A stretch of 64,000 bases of DNA from JAYPAN01 sp038123715 (GCA_038123715.1 JAYPAN010000004.1:42468-106467); one strand, 5' to 3'. Shown: positions 8,630 through 18,287, numbered from the stretch's first letter. Notes: generated from the sequence alone by a model not told the origin. Numbers and translations are program-made.

Positions 8630-9396
8630 TGCTAAAAGTGCGCGTGATACCCTGTCTCGATGTGCATGAAGGGCGCGTTGTGAAGGGCGTCAATTTTGTT
8701 GATTTGGTCGATGCCGGTGACCCGGTCGCCGCCGCCCAAGCCTATGATGCGGCCGGTGCGGATGAACTATGCTTTCTTGATATTTCCGCCTCGCATGAAA
8801 ACCGCGCCACGCTGATTGATGTGGTGCGCGCCACGGCTGAGCAATGTTTCATGCCGTTGACCGTGGGCGGCGGTGTGCGAACACCGGATGATGTGCGTAA
8901 TTTGCTGCTGGCCGGTGCTGATAAAGTCTCGTTTAACACGGCGGCGGTTAATAATCCCGATGTGGTCGCGCAAGCCTCGCACAAGTTTGGCGCGCAATGC
9001 ATTGTGGTGGCGATGGATGCCAAGCAGGTCGACACTGACCGCTGGGAGATTTTTACCCATGGCGGGCGCGAGGCCACCGGCATTGAGGCCGTTGGTTTTG
9101 CGCGGCAAATGGCTGAATATGGCGCCGGTGAGATTTTGCTGACCTCTATGGATCGCGACGGCACCAAGGCCGGTTATGATTTGGCCTTGACGCGGGCTAT
9201 TGCCGATGCCGTGCCGGTGCCGGTGATTGCGTCAGGCGGGGTCGGCAATTTGGCGCATTTGATTGACGGCGTGCGCGAAGGTCATGCCAGCGCTGTGCTG
9301 GCTGCCTCAATTTTCCATTTCGGCACTTATTCCATCGCTGAGGCCAAACAGGCCATGGCCGAGGCCGGCCTGGCAATCCGCTTGGGCGCGCCTTGA
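8629..9396 (+). CDS. hisF: imidazole glycerol phosphate synthase, cyclase subunit
   Basis: Combines PRFAR with ammonia from HisH to form imidazoleglycerol phosphate and AICAR. The protein is 255 residues. It shows VIPCLDVHEGRVVKGVNF at the N-terminus with catalytic Asp11, the second catalytic Asp in LTSMDRDGTKAGYD, VGGGVR and ASGGVGN phosphate sites, and a C-terminal FGTYSI. The start shares one base with the hisA stop (TAATG), which suggests coupled translation. Confidence 0.97.
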   Translation: MLKVRVIPCLDVHEGRVVKGVNFVDLVDAGDPVAAAQAYDAAGADELCFLDISASHENRATLIDVVRATAEQCFMPLTVGGGVRTPDDVRNLLLAGADKVSFNTAAVNNPDVVAQASHKFGAQCIVVAMDAKQVDTDRWEIFTHGGREATGIEAVGFARQMAEYGAGEILLTSMDRDGTKAGYDLALTRAIADAVPVPVIASGGVGNLAHLIDGVREGHASAVLAASIFHFGTYSIAEAKQAMAEAGLAIRLGAP

Positions 9397-9506
9397 TGGG
9401 CTTGGTGCGGGAAAACAGGCGGCGCATAAACGGGCTTGGATTGGCATGTGCTTTCTGATAGAGCAGGGGCAGGTTAGGATGACAGCACCTTGGGGGAGAG
9501 GTCACA

Positions 9507-9839
9507 GTGACATCTGAACAATTAGACAAGCTGTTTGCTGAGATTGAAAAGCGCCGCAGCGCTGCGCCCGATAGCAGCTATTCCGCACAATTATTGGCCG
9601 ATTTGCCCCGCGCCACCCGCAAGCTGGGTGAGGAGGCGGTGGAAACCATTATCGCCGCCTTGCAACAGGATGACGCGGCATTGACCGCCGAAGCGGCTGA
9701 TTTGCTTTATCATTTGCTGGTCGTGCTGGCCGCGCGCAATATCCCGCTGGGCGATGTCATGCAGGTCTTGGCCGCGCGCGAGGGTGTTTCCGGCTTGGCC
9801 GAAAAGGCGGCGCGCCAACAGCAGGGCGATAATGACTGA
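9507..9839 (+). CDS. hisE: phosphoribosyl-ATP pyrophosphatase
   Basis: Hydrolyses PR-ATP to PR-AMP, step 2 of histidine synthesis. It is 110 residues of the all-alpha MazG-like fold, with RKLGEEAVETIIAA and EAADLLYHLLVVLAA holding the metal-binding acidic residues. The start is GTG at 9507, preceded by GGGGGAGAGG. A 110-base spacer separates it from hisF with no gene I can see. No fused HisI domain is present. It overlaps coaA by 8 bases. Confidence 0.94.
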   Translation: MTSEQLDKLFAEIEKRRSAAPDSSYSAQLLADLPRATRKLGEEAVETIIAALQQDDAALTAEAADLLYHLLVVLAARNIPLGDVMQVLAAREGVSGLAEKAARQQQGDND

Positions 9840-10782
9840 ACAGAATTCAAAAACCCTGTCGCCCTATCGCTCCTTCACCGCCGAGGAATGGTCGCGCTTG
9901 CGCCAAGACACGGAAATGACCCTGACCGAGCAGGAATTGGAAAAACTGCGCGGACTTGGCGAGACCGTATCGCTGAAGGAAGTGGAAGAGATTTACCTGC
10001 CATTGTCGCGCCTTTTGAACCTGTATGTTGAAGGCACGCAAAATCTGCATGGTGTCACCAATCAGTTTTTGGGCAGCGAAACAAAAGTCCCCTTTATTAT
10101 TGGCGTGGCCGGCTCGGTAGCGGTGGGCAAAAGCACGACATCGCGTATTTTGCGCGAATTGCTGGCGCGCTGGCCGTCGCATCCGCAGGTGCAATTGCTG
10201 ACAACAGATGGTTTTCTCTATCCCAATGCGGTGCTGGAGGAGCGCGACCTTATGCAACGCAAGGGGTTTCCCGAAAGCTTTGATTTACGCAAATTGCTCG
10301 GCTTTCTGTCCAAGGTCAAATCCGGCGCGCCGGTTGCCACCGCACCGGTCTATTCGCATATCGCCTATGATATTCTGCCCGATGAGCAGGTCAGTGTCGC
10401 CCAGCCCGATATTTTAATTGTTGAGGGGCTGAATGTGCTGCAACCGGCTATTATGGCCGAGGCCGATAATGAGATACCCTTTGTCTCTGATTATTTCGAT
10501 TTCTCAATTTATATTGATGCCGAGGCGGACATCATCCAACGCTGGTATGTTGAGCGTTTTATGTCCTTGCGCGAAACCGCCTTCCGCCAGCCCGGCGCTT
10601 ATTTCAAGCGCTATGCCGATTTAAGCGATGAGCAAGCGGAACAAACCGCCATTGATATTTGGACGCGCATCAATCTGGCCAATTTGTCGGAAAACATTCT
10701 GCCGACACGCGGGCGCGCCGACCTTATTTTGCACAAAAGCACAGATCATGCGATTGACCGCGTGATGCTCCGCAAAATCTGA
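9832..10782 (+). CDS. coaA: pantothenate kinase, type I
   Basis: Phosphorylates pantothenate, the first committed step of CoA synthesis. The protein is 316 residues, the usual bacterial type I length. It contains YRSFTAEEWSRLR near the N-terminus, P-loop GVAGSVAVGKSTT near residue 92, LLTTDGFLYPN, and IVEGLNVLQ. I take the ATG at 9832; translation upstream of it is inside hisE and unlike the family. It completes the hisBHAFE-coaA order seen in many alphaproteobacteria and pairs functionally with coaE at 2.3 kb. Confidence 0.96.
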   Translation: MTEQNSKTLSPYRSFTAEEWSRLRQDTEMTLTEQELEKLRGLGETVSLKEVEEIYLPLSRLLNLYVEGTQNLHGVTNQFLGSETKVPFIIGVAGSVAVGKSTTSRILRELLARWPSHPQVQLLTTDGFLYPNAVLEERDLMQRKGFPESFDLRKLLGFLSKVKSGAPVATAPVYSHIAYDILPDEQVSVAQPDILIVEGLNVLQPAIMAEADNEIPFVSDYFDFSIYIDAEADIIQRWYVERFMSLRETAFRQPGAYFKRYADLSDEQAEQTAIDIWTRINLANLSENILPTRGRADLILHKSTDHAIDRVMLRKI

Positions 10783-10795
10783 CCCAAATCTGCCG

Positions 10796-11800
10796 CTATA
10801 GAGACAGGCCGTGGCGCTGCATCAGCGCCGCCAAATCACTTTGCGGGCGCGGCCCGAAATGGCGAATAACCTCGCTGGCCATGACCACACCAATCCCTGC
10901 CGCTTGCGCCGGTGTCTGACCATTGGCCAGACCGGCGAAAAATCCGGCGGCAAATTGGTCGCCCGCACCGGTCAAATCCTGCACATCATCAACCGCCACG
11001 GCAGGCACGCGCTCAACCGTGTCATGGTCAATCACCATCGCCCCTTCGGCGCTCATGGTGACAACGCCAAGCAGGCCAAACCCGCGCATACCGGCAATCA
11101 CTTCGTCAAAATTGTCAGTCTCAAACAGCGCATGGGCTTCGGCCAGATTGGCCAGCACAATGTCAATATCTTCTGTCAAAAGCCTGTGAAAGGCGGCGCG
11201 GTGGCGGTCAACGCAATAGGCATCGGCAAGCGAAAAGGCGGCTTGCCCGCCTTGCGCGCGCACTTGGCGGGCGGCCTGCGTGAAAGCGGCACGACCCGGC
11301 TCGGCATCCCAAATATAGCCTTCGGCAAAAATCAGGCCGGTTTGCGCCAGCAAGTCATTATTCAAATCTTCCGGTGCTGTTGTCACTGACGCGCCGAGAA
11401 CCGTGTGCATGGTGCGCTCGGCATCGGGCGTGACCAAAACAAGGCAATGTCCGGTGGGGTGGGCTTCGGCGTCAAGCGGCGTGACCGGAAAGCGCACGCC
11501 CAAATCGGTCATGCTGTCGGAGAATAAAGCGCCCAGCGCATCATCTCCGATTTTGCCGATAAAGCCGGTTTCCTGCCCCAAAGCGGCCAGACCGGCAATC
11601 GTATTGGCAGCAGAGCCACCGGCGCGCTGTGTGTGGACATGCAGATTTTCGCGCATGGCTACCGAGCGTTCGGCATCAATTAGCGACATGGAGGCTTTCG
11701 GGCTGCCAAGCGCCTGCAACCCGGCATCGTCAATATCGGCGAATAAATCAACCAGCGCGGCACCCATGCCGGTAATCAATTTCGGGGCTGTTTGGGACAT
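10796..11800 (-). CDS. PfkB-family carbohydrate/nucleoside kinase (adenosine-kinase-like)
   Basis: Ribokinase-superfamily kinase of 334 residues. PfkB signature 1 is AGGSAANTIAGLAALG near residue 60 and signature 2 is DLTGAGDQFAAGFFAG near residue 280, with the anion hole and catalytic Asp in GAGD. The N-terminal GMGAALVDLFADI and the central DAERTMHTVLGAS resemble the adenosine-kinase-like subgroup common in alphaproteobacteria. The exact substrate cannot be told from sequence. The start at 11800 follows AAAGGAGA. It sits 39 bases downstream of nth and converges on coaA with a 13-base gap. Confidence 0.87.
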   Translation of the reverse strand: MSQTAPKLITGMGAALVDLFADIDDAGLQALGSPKASMSLIDAERSVAMRENLHVHTQRAGGSAANTIAGLAALGQETGFIGKIGDDALGALFSDSMTDLGVRFPVTPLDAEAHPTGHCLVLVTPDAERTMHTVLGASVTTAPEDLNNDLLAQTGLIFAEGYIWDAEPGRAAFTQAARQVRAQGGQAAFSLADAYCVDRHRAAFHRLLTEDIDIVLANLAEAHALFETDNFDEVIAGMRGFGLLGVVTMSAEGAMVIDHDTVERVPAVAVDDVQDLTGAGDQFAAGFFAGLANGQTPAQAAGIGVVMASEVIRHFGPRPQSDLAALMQRHGLSL

Positions 11801-11839
11801 GCGGTGTCTCCTTTGTCAAAAATCAGGCTTTGGGTCAAA

Positions 11840-12481
11840 TCACGTCAGGCGGGTTTTGGCTTTGAAGCGACAAATATCATGGACGCGGCAGTCCGGACAT
11901 TTCGGCTTGCGCGCGACGCATATATAGCGGCCATGCAAAATAAGCCAATGATGCGCGTGTTGGCGATACGGTTCCGGCACACGTTTGTCCAGCTTTTTTT
12001 CAACCTCCAACACGGTTTTGCCCGGCGCGAGGCCGGTGCGGTTGGACAGGCGGAAAACATGCGTATCAACCGCGAAAGTGGCTTCGCCAAAAGCGACATT
12101 CATCACCACATTGGCGGTTTTGCGGCCAACACCGGGCAGGCTGGTCAGCGTGTCGCGATCGCGCGGCACTTGCCCGTCATGGGCGTCGAGCAGTTTTTGT
12201 GACAGGGCAAACACGTTTTTCGCCTTATTGCGGTAAAGGCCAATCGTCTTGATATGCGCGCGTATCACATCTTCGCCGAGCGCGACCATTTTGGCTGGTG
12301 TATCGGCCTTGGCAAACAGCGCTTTTGTGGCTTTGTTGACGCCTTTATCGGTCGCCTGCGCCGACAGCACAACAGCGACCAGCAGGGTGAACTCATTGGT
12401 GAAGGCCAGCTCGGTTTCCGGCGACGGGTCGGCCTCGGACAGGCGTTGAAAGAAAGTGGCGATATCCGCTTTTTTCATCAT
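11840..12481 (-). CDS. nth: endonuclease III
   Basis: DNA glycosylase/AP lyase that removes oxidised pyrimidines. It has 213 residues. The helix-hairpin-helix LPGVGRKTA (115-123) contains the catalytic Lys121, and Asp139 lies in AVDTHV. The 4Fe-4S ligands Cys188, Cys195, Cys198 and Cys204 fit the C-x6-C-x2-C-x5-C pattern. Two ATGs are adjacent at the start (12481 and 12478). It is divergent from the DUF2244 gene, a common pairing in this class. Confidence 0.96.
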   Translation of the reverse strand: MMKKADIATFFQRLSEADPSPETELAFTNEFTLLVAVVLSAQATDKGVNKATKALFAKADTPAKMVALGEDVIRAHIKTIGLYRNKAKNVFALSQKLLDAHDGQVPRDRDTLTSLPGVGRKTANVVMNVAFGEATFAVDTHVFRLSNRTGLAPGKTVLEVEKKLDKRVPEPYRQHAHHWLILHGRYICVARKPKCPDCRVHDICRFKAKTRLT

Positions 12482-12561
12482 TTGCCTTTCCCGTGCCGTT
12501 TTGCGTCCATGTGCGACATTGCCGCCCTTGCTGTGCGCGCATTACGCCCTAAAACATATAT

Positions 12562-13095
12562 ATGTCAAATGCAACGCCTCCCTATGCAATGTCACAGGCC
12601 GCCCGCCCATTGGCGGATGATTTTTACCTGACTTTGCGCCCCAATGTGTCGCTGTCGCGGCAAGGGTTCCGCTTGCTGATGGTGGTTTTTGCTGCCATCA
12701 GCTTTACCGCGGGCGGGTTTTTCTGGGCGCAGGGCGCTTGGCCGGTATTCGGCTTTTTCGGCCTTGATGTGGTATTGCTTTATGCGTTTTTCAAACTCAA
12801 TTACCGCGACGGCAAGCGCAGTGAAATGCTGTTTATGCAGGACGGCAAGCTGGTTTTTGCCCGCGCCGCAAGCTCCGGCGAGACGCGCCAATGGGTGTTT
12901 GACCCCTATTGGGTGCGCGTCAAGCTGACCGGTCGGCAAGGCGTGGATGATGAGGCCACAGCGCTGATTTTATCCTCACATGGTCAATATGTATCCGTGG
13001 GTGCGTTTCTGGCGCCGGAGGAGCGCGCCAGCCTCGCCGCCGTGCTGCAAATCACGCTGGCCAATTGGCGCAATCGTCCGCCGCAACCGGCGTGA
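12562..13095 (+). CDS. DUF2244-type membrane protein
   Basis: Integral membrane protein of 177 residues resembling the DUF2244 family of alphaproteobacteria. Two hydrophobic segments lie at about 38-55 (FRLLMVVFAAISFTAGGFF) and 60-78, followed by a cytosolic domain with RVKLTGRQG and the C-terminal GAFLAPEERASLAAVLQ. An in-frame ATG at 12589 is an alternative start. It is divergent from nth across 80 bases. Function is unknown. Confidence 0.8.
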   Translation: MSNATPPYAMSQAARPLADDFYLTLRPNVSLSRQGFRLLMVVFAAISFTAGGFFWAQGAWPVFGFFGLDVVLLYAFFKLNYRDGKRSEMLFMQDGKLVFARAASSGETRQWVFDPYWVRVKLTGRQGVDDEATALILSSHGQYVSVGAFLAPEERASLAAVLQITLANWRNRPPQPA

Positions 13096-13149
13096 GTTTG
13101 CATCATCGGGCAATTGTGCTACTGTTTCGTGGCAATAAGGGAAACAATC

Positions 13150-13674
13150 ATGCCCAAAAACAGATTTTTGGATAAATCAAAGGCGCGCGGCCTGACGCTT
13201 TTATGTCACCGCGCCGCACCGACCCCTTTCGGCTCGGCGCTCTTACTCGCCACAGCAGAAGGTGAAATCGCTTTTCTAGGTTTTTGCGGGCAAGCCCGCG
13301 CGAAACGGGAAATCAGCGCGCTGCGAAAAAACTGGTCGCTGGCTGCGATAGAGGAACAGCCGAATAAATTGGCAAAGCTCGCAAAGGCGGCTTTTTCCGC
13401 TACACCGCCCCCGCTTTTGCTGATAGGCACGCCGTTTCAGCATAAAGTCTGGCGCGCTTTGCTGCGTATCAAGCCCGGCACCACGACCAGCTATGGCGCT
13501 TTGGCCGAAAAACTCAACACTGCGCCGCGCGCTTTGGGTGGGGCGGTTGGTGCCAATCCGGTTTCCTGTCTGGTTCCATGCCATCGCGTTCTGGATGGCA
13601 AAGGCGGGCTGAACGGCTATCGCTGGGGCTTGGGTGTGAAACGCCAATTATTACAGGCCGAAGGCGCGGCCTGA
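13150..13674 (+). CDS. ogt: methylated-DNA-protein cysteine methyltransferase
   Basis: Repairs O6-alkylguanine by transferring the alkyl group to its own cysteine. The protein is 174 residues. The acceptor Cys144 lies in PCHRV, preceded by TSYGALAEKL and the helix-turn-helix with the Arg finger (RALGGAVGANP). I choose the ATG at 13150, preceded by AAGGGAAAC. No AdaA or AlkA domain is attached. It converges on gpmA with a 7-base gap. With alkB at 18.4 kb and nth at 11.8 kb it is one of three base-damage repair genes in this part of the window. Confidence 0.92.
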   Translation: MPKNRFLDKSKARGLTLLCHRAAPTPFGSALLLATAEGEIAFLGFCGQARAKREISALRKNWSLAAIEEQPNKLAKLAKAAFSATPPPLLLIGTPFQHKVWRALLRIKPGTTTSYGALAEKLNTAPRALGGAVGANPVSCLVPCHRVLDGKGGLNGYRWGLGVKRQLLQAEGAA

Positions 13675-13681
13675 CAAAACC

Positions 13682-14311
13682 TTAAAGGGAGAGAATCTCT
13701 TTGTTCTCAACCGTGCCATCGGCAGCCAGCCGGTAAATATAAGGCACGCCAGTGGCGATATTGACATCAATAATCTCATCCTCGCCCAGCCCGTCCAGCA
13801 CCATGACCAGCGCCCGCAGCGAATTGCCATGCGCGGCGACAAGAATGTTTTCACCAGCCGTGACGCGCGGCAAAATCTCGGTTTGGAAATAGGGCAGCAC
13901 ACGCTCTGCCGTATCTTTCAAGCTTTCGCCGCCGGGCGGCGGTGTGTCATAGCTGCGCCGCCAAATATGTACTTGTTCTTCGCCCCATTTGGCGCGCGCA
14001 TCATCTTTGTTGAGGCCAGATAAATCGCCATAATCGCGTTCATTGAGGGCGATATTGCGAGTTACCGGCAAATCGGTCTGGCCTTGCGTCTCCAGCAGCA
14101 GCGCGCAGGTTTTTTGTGCCCTTTGCAATTCCGAGGTAAAGCCGTGGTCAAATAATATGCCCTGCGCCTCAAGCTCTGCCTTGAGCGCGTGTCCGGCGGC
14201 GCGTGCCTCGCTAATGCCCTGCTCGGTCAAATCCGGGTCGCGCCAGCCAGTGAACAGATTTTGCTCATTCCATTGGCTTTGCCCGTGCCGCACAAGAACC
14301 AGAACACCCAT
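13682..14311 (-). CDS. gpmA: 2,3-bisphosphoglycerate-dependent phosphoglycerate mutase
   Basis: Interconverts 3- and 2-phosphoglycerate in glycolysis and gluconeogenesis. From the ATG at 14311 it is 209 residues. The phosphoacceptor His9 lies in LVRHGQSQWN; NERDYGDLSGLNK carries the catalytic Glu; the second His is in VAAHGNSLRAL. GGAGG lies 8 bases before this ATG, too close for the ATG two codons upstream. It is shorter than the 250-residue E. coli enzyme, as is usual in alphaproteobacteria. It lies 17 bases downstream of dapB. Confidence 0.94.
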   Translation of the reverse strand: MGVLVLVRHGQSQWNEQNLFTGWRDPDLTEQGISEARAAGHALKAELEAQGILFDHGFTSELQRAQKTCALLLETQGQTDLPVTRNIALNERDYGDLSGLNKDDARAKWGEEQVHIWRRSYDTPPPGGESLKDTAERVLPYFQTEILPRVTAGENILVAAHGNSLRALVMVLDGLGEDEIIDVNIATGVPYIYRLAADGTVENKEILSL

Positions 14312-14328
14312 TATCATTGCCTCCGAAA

Positions 14329-15138
14329 TCAGGATGGCTCGGCCAGGCCGAGAACATGTTGCATATTGTATAGACCGGCTTGACGGCCAGTCGCCCATCG
14401 CGCGGCCTGCAAGGCGCCAAGCGCGAAAATATCCCGCGACTCGGCGCGGTGCGACAGGCGTATCTGCTCACCCAGCGTGGCGAAAATAACCTCATGGTCG
14501 CCAACCACACTGCCGCCGCGCAAAGCGGCAAAGCCAATCGCGCCCTCAGCGCGGGCTTCGCCAATGCCGTCGCGCCCGCTTTCGCGCAGCGTGTCCAGCG
14601 CCGCCCCGCGCCCCGAGGCGGCGGCCTCACCAAGCAGCAGCGCCGTGCCGGAAGGCGCATCGACCTTGTGGCGGTGATGCATATCAAGGATTTCAATATC
14701 CCAATTATCGGGCAGGGCGCGCGCCGCTTGGCGCACCAGACCGGCCAGCAAATTAACGCCAAGGCTCATATTGCCGGATTTGACAATCGTCGCATGGCGC
14801 GCGGCGGCGGCAATGGCGGCCTCGTCATCGGCGTTAAAGCCGGTTGTGCCGATAATATGGGCAATGCGCGCCTGCGCGGCCAAACCGGCCAATTCCACAG
14901 AAGCGGCGGGCGAGGAAAAATCAACCAGCGCATCCGCACCGGCCAAGGCGGCCAGCGCGTCATCGCTTGCCACAAGCCCAAGCTCACCGACACCGGCCAG
15001 TGTGCCAAGGTCATGCCCCAATACAGCGCTGCCGGCCTGTTCAAGCCCGCCCGCAAGGGTCATGTCCTCGGCCTCAATCGCCAGTCGCAAAAGCGTGCGA
15101 CCCATGCGGCCACCGCATCCATTGATAACAAGTCTCAT
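14329..15138 (-). CDS. dapB: 4-hydroxy-tetrahydrodipicolinate reductase
   Basis: NAD(P)H-dependent reductase of lysine and meso-diaminopimelate synthesis. It has 269 residues. The nucleotide-binding loop is INGCGGRMGR at 5-14, GTTGF at 97-101, and the substrate/catalytic motif HHRHKVDAPSGTA at 154-166. It is followed by gpmA and preceded by dnaJ with a 39-base gap, so it may be cotranscribed with dnaK-dnaJ; the dnaJ-dapB neighbourhood is seen in other alphaproteobacteria. Confidence 0.96.
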   Translation of the reverse strand: MRLVINGCGGRMGRTLLRLAIEAEDMTLAGGLEQAGSAVLGHDLGTLAGVGELGLVASDDALAALAGADALVDFSSPAASVELAGLAAQARIAHIIGTTGFNADDEAAIAAAARHATIVKSGNMSLGVNLLAGLVRQAARALPDNWDIEILDMHHRHKVDAPSGTALLLGEAAASGRGAALDTLRESGRDGIGEARAEGAIGFAALRGGSVVGDHEVIFATLGEQIRLSHRAESRDIFALGALQAARWATGRQAGLYNMQHVLGLAEPS

Positions 15139-15177
15139 GGCGCGCTTATACCAGCCTGCGCGCCTTGAGGCGAGTGC

Positions 15178-16308
15178 CTATTTGCCGGATTTGCCGCCTA
15201 TATTGTGGCCAAAAGATTTTACCTGCGGGTAATTATCGTCATTCAGGCTTTTGCTGAACGCATCGAGTAATTTTTTCTGCTCGCGGCTCATATTGCTTGG
15301 GGTTTCGACATTTATCTGCACATAAAGGTCGCCCTGATTGCGGCTGCGTAAAACCGGCATGCCCTTGCCGCGCAGGCGGAATTGCTGGCCGGTTTGCGCG
15401 CCTTCCGGAAGGGTCAGCTTGACTTTTTTGCCGCCAAGAAGCGGCACTTGCACGCCGCCCCCGGCAATAGCCACATCAAATGGCACGGGCATAATGCAGA
15501 ATAAATCAGCACCGTCGCGCTGCATAAAGCCATGCGGACGGACATTGACAAAAACATATAAATCGCCCGAATTGGCGCCGCGCGGCCCGGCATCGCCTTC
15601 GCCCGACAGGCGTATCCGCGTGCCATCCTCAACCCCGGCCGGCACAGTGACCGACAGATTGCGCGGCTGCTGAATATGGCCGCGCCCGCCACAATCGCTG
15701 CATGGGTCGGCAATGATTTGGCCGCTGCCCTGACATTGATGACAGGGACGCTCAACCATGAAAAAGCCCTGCTGCGCGCGCACTTTGCCATGCCCCTGAC
15801 AGACAGAACATGTGGTCGGCTGGGTTCCGGGCTTGGCGCCTGACCCGCTGCATGTGTTGCAAGCGGCGGCGCGGGTGAGGTTGATTTGCCGGTCAACGCC
15901 GGTAAAGGCTTCTTCCAGCGATATTTCAATATCGGCGCGCAAGTCATTGCCGCGCTGCTGGCGTTGCGCGCCGCGCCCACGACGGCCACCGCCAAAAAAC
16001 TCCTCGAAAATATCGCCCATAGAGCCGAAATCGCCGAAATTGCCGAAGCCGCCGCCACCGCCACCAGCACCTGCCCCGCCATTTTCAAACGCGGCATGGC
16101 CAAATTGGTCATAGGCAGCCCGGCTCTGGTCATCTTTCAAAATGTCATAGGCATGGCTGACTTCCTTGAAGCGGCGCTCGGCCTCCTCATCGCCGGGATT
16201 GACGTCCGGATGGTATTTTTTCGCCAGCTTGCGATAGGCGGATTTCAGCTCCGCCGCGCCGACCGAGCGATCCACGCCGAGAACATCATAAAGGTCGGCT
16301 TGCGCCAT
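15178..16308 (-). CDS. dnaJ: chaperone DnaJ
   Basis: Hsp40 co-chaperone that stimulates DnaK ATPase. It has 376 residues: J domain with YHPDVNPGDEEAE (HPD near residue 33), Gly/Phe region (GGGGGGFGNFGDFG), four zinc-binding CxxCxGxG-type repeats (CNTCSGSG, CSVCQGHG, CHQCQGSG, CSDCGGRG), then the C-terminal substrate domain. The ATG follows AAAGGAACCGCCC. It is 41 bases downstream of dnaK and probably driven by the same heat-shock promoter. Confidence 0.97.
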   Translation of the reverse strand: MAQADLYDVLGVDRSVGAAELKSAYRKLAKKYHPDVNPGDEEAERRFKEVSHAYDILKDDQSRAAYDQFGHAAFENGGAGAGGGGGGFGNFGDFGSMGDIFEEFFGGGRRGRGAQRQQRGNDLRADIEISLEEAFTGVDRQINLTRAAACNTCSGSGAKPGTQPTTCSVCQGHGKVRAQQGFFMVERPCHQCQGSGQIIADPCSDCGGRGHIQQPRNLSVTVPAGVEDGTRIRLSGEGDAGPRGANSGDLYVFVNVRPHGFMQRDGADLFCIMPVPFDVAIAGGGVQVPLLGGKKVKLTLPEGAQTGQQFRLRGKGMPVLRSRNQGDLYVQINVETPSNMSREQKKLLDAFSKSLNDDNYPQVKSFGHNIGGKSGK

Positions 16309-16349
16309 GGGCGGTTCCTTTGGTTACAGCGGGCAGGCGGTCAATCGGC

Positions 16350-18287
16350 CTAAGACGCCTTCTGGTCGTTTTGGGCGTCATCATCGCTGACTTCTTCAAA
16401 GTCGGCATCGACAACATTGCCGTCATCATTATCGGCGGCGTCATCCGTGGCATCGGCAGCCGCCGCCGCTTCGCCCTCCGCCTGCTGTGCCTTATAGACC
16501 GTCTCGCCGATTTTCATCGCCGCTTGCGACAGGGCTTGCGCCTTGGCTTCAATATCGGCCTTGTCATCGGCTTCGAGCGCGGTTTTCAGCTCAGCAATGG
16601 CCGCCTCGGCAGCTTCCTTATCGGCAGCATCAATAATTTCCTCATTTTCGGAAATCGACTTCTCCGTGCCATGAATCAGCGCTTCGGCATTGTTACGCAC
16701 CTCAACCGACTCCCGCCTTTCCTTATCGGCGGCGGCATTGGCTTCGGCATCCTTGACCATTTGTTCAATATCATCATCCGATAGCCCGCCTGACGCCTCA
16801 ATCCGGATGGTCTGCTCTTTGCCGGTCGCCTTGTCGGCAGCCGAGACATTAACAATACCATTGGCATCAATATCGAATGTGACTTCAATTTGCGGCACGC
16901 CGCGTGGTGCCGGGGGAATGCCCTCAAGATTGAATTGGCCGAGATGTTTATTGTCTTCTGCCATTTCGCGCTCACCCTGAAACACGGAAATGGTGACGGC
17001 AGACTGGTTGTCATCGGCGGTTGAGAAAACTTGCGATTTTTTGGTCGGGATGGTCGTGTTGCGGTCAATCAGGCGGGTAAACACACCGCCCAGCGTCTCA
17101 ATGCCCAGCGATAAGGGCGTCACATCAAGCAGCAACACATCTTTCACATCGCCTTGCAGCACACCGGCCTGAATGGCCGCACCCATAGCCACCACCTCAT
17201 CGGGGTTAACGCTCATATTCGGCTCTTTGCCAAAGACTTCTTTCACGAAATCGCGGATGCGCGGCATGCGCGTCTGGCCGCCGACCAGCACCACCTCGTC
17301 AATATCAGCCAGTGAGACACCGGCATCTTTGACCGCTTCCTCACAAGGCTTGCGGGTACGCTGCACCAGCTCTTCCACCAATTGTTCAAAAGCGGCGCGG
17401 GTGAGTTTCAGATTAAGGTGTTTGGGGCCGGAGGCATCGGCGGTGATAAAGGGCAGATTAACCTCAGTTTGCGCTGCCGAGGACAGCTCAATTTTCGCCT
17501 TTTCCGCCGCCTCTTTCAGCCTTTGCAGCGCCAGCTTGTCTTCGCGCAGGTCAATGCCATTTTCCTTTTTGAAGGTTTCGGCAAGATGCTCGACCAGTGC
17601 GCCGTCGAAATCTTCACCGCCAAGAAAAGTATCGCCATTGGTGGATTTCACCTCAAAAACGCCATCGCCGATTTCAAGAATGGAGACATCAAATGTGCCG
17701 CCGCCCAAATCATAAACAGCAATGGTCTGACCGTCTTTTTTATCCAACCCATAGGCAAGCGAAGCGGCAGTCGGCTCATTGATGATACGCAACACATCAA
17801 GTCCGGCAATTTTACCGGCATCCTTGGTTGCTTGGCGCTGGGCGTCATTAAAATAGGCCGGCACGGTAATCACCGCCTGCTCAACCGTTTCGCCAAGATA
17901 GCCCTCGGCGGTTTCTTTCATTTTTTGCAAAATAAAAGCGGAGATTTGCGAGGGAGAGTATTTTTCCTCGCGCGCCTCAACCCAAGCATCGCCATTATCG
18001 GCGGCGACAATATCATATGGCACCATGTCAATATCTTTGGCGGTGGCCGGGTCATCAAAGCGGCGGCCAATCAGGCGCTTAATGGCAAACAGCGTATTGC
18101 GCGGATTGGTGACGGCCTGACGCTTGGCCGGCTGCCCGACCAGCTTTTCATTTTCTTCCGTAAAGGCGACCATTGAGGGGGTGGTGCGCGCGCCTTCGCT
18201 ATTTTCAATCACTTTGGGTGTGCTGCCATCCATCACCGCAACACAGCTATTGGTGGTTCCCAAATCAATGCCGATAACCTTACCCAT
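16350..18287 (-). CDS. dnaK: chaperone DnaK (Hsp70)
   Basis: ATP-dependent Hsp70 chaperone of 645 residues. The N-terminal GIDLGTTNSCVAV phosphate loop, AVYDLGGGTFDVSI and VLVGGQTRMP mark the ATPase domain; the substrate domain begins near DVTPLSLGIETLGG. The tail is acidic and disordered but does not end in the exact EEVKDDKK of E. coli. The ribosome site is GAGGCTGAA. A promoter matching the alphaproteobacterial RpoH consensus lies 72-100 bases upstream. Confidence 0.98.
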   Translation of the reverse strand: MGKVIGIDLGTTNSCVAVMDGSTPKVIENSEGARTTPSMVAFTEENEKLVGQPAKRQAVTNPRNTLFAIKRLIGRRFDDPATAKDIDMVPYDIVAADNGDAWVEAREEKYSPSQISAFILQKMKETAEGYLGETVEQAVITVPAYFNDAQRQATKDAGKIAGLDVLRIINEPTAASLAYGLDKKDGQTIAVYDLGGGTFDVSILEIGDGVFEVKSTNGDTFLGGEDFDGALVEHLAETFKKENGIDLREDKLALQRLKEAAEKAKIELSSAAQTEVNLPFITADASGPKHLNLKLTRAAFEQLVEELVQRTRKPCEEAVKDAGVSLADIDEVVLVGGQTRMPRIRDFVKEVFGKEPNMSVNPDEVVAMGAAIQAGVLQGDVKDVLLLDVTPLSLGIETLGGVFTRLIDRNTTIPTKKSQVFSTADDNQSAVTISVFQGEREMAEDNKHLGQFNLEGIPPAPRGVPQIEVTFDIDANGIVNVSAADKATGKEQTIRIEASGGLSDDDIEQMVKDAEANAAADKERRESVEVRNNAEALIHGTEKSISENEEIIDAADKEAAEAAIAELKTALEADDKADIEAKAQALSQAAMKIGETVYKAQQAEGEAAAAADATDDAADNDDGNVVDADFEEVSDDDAQNDQKAS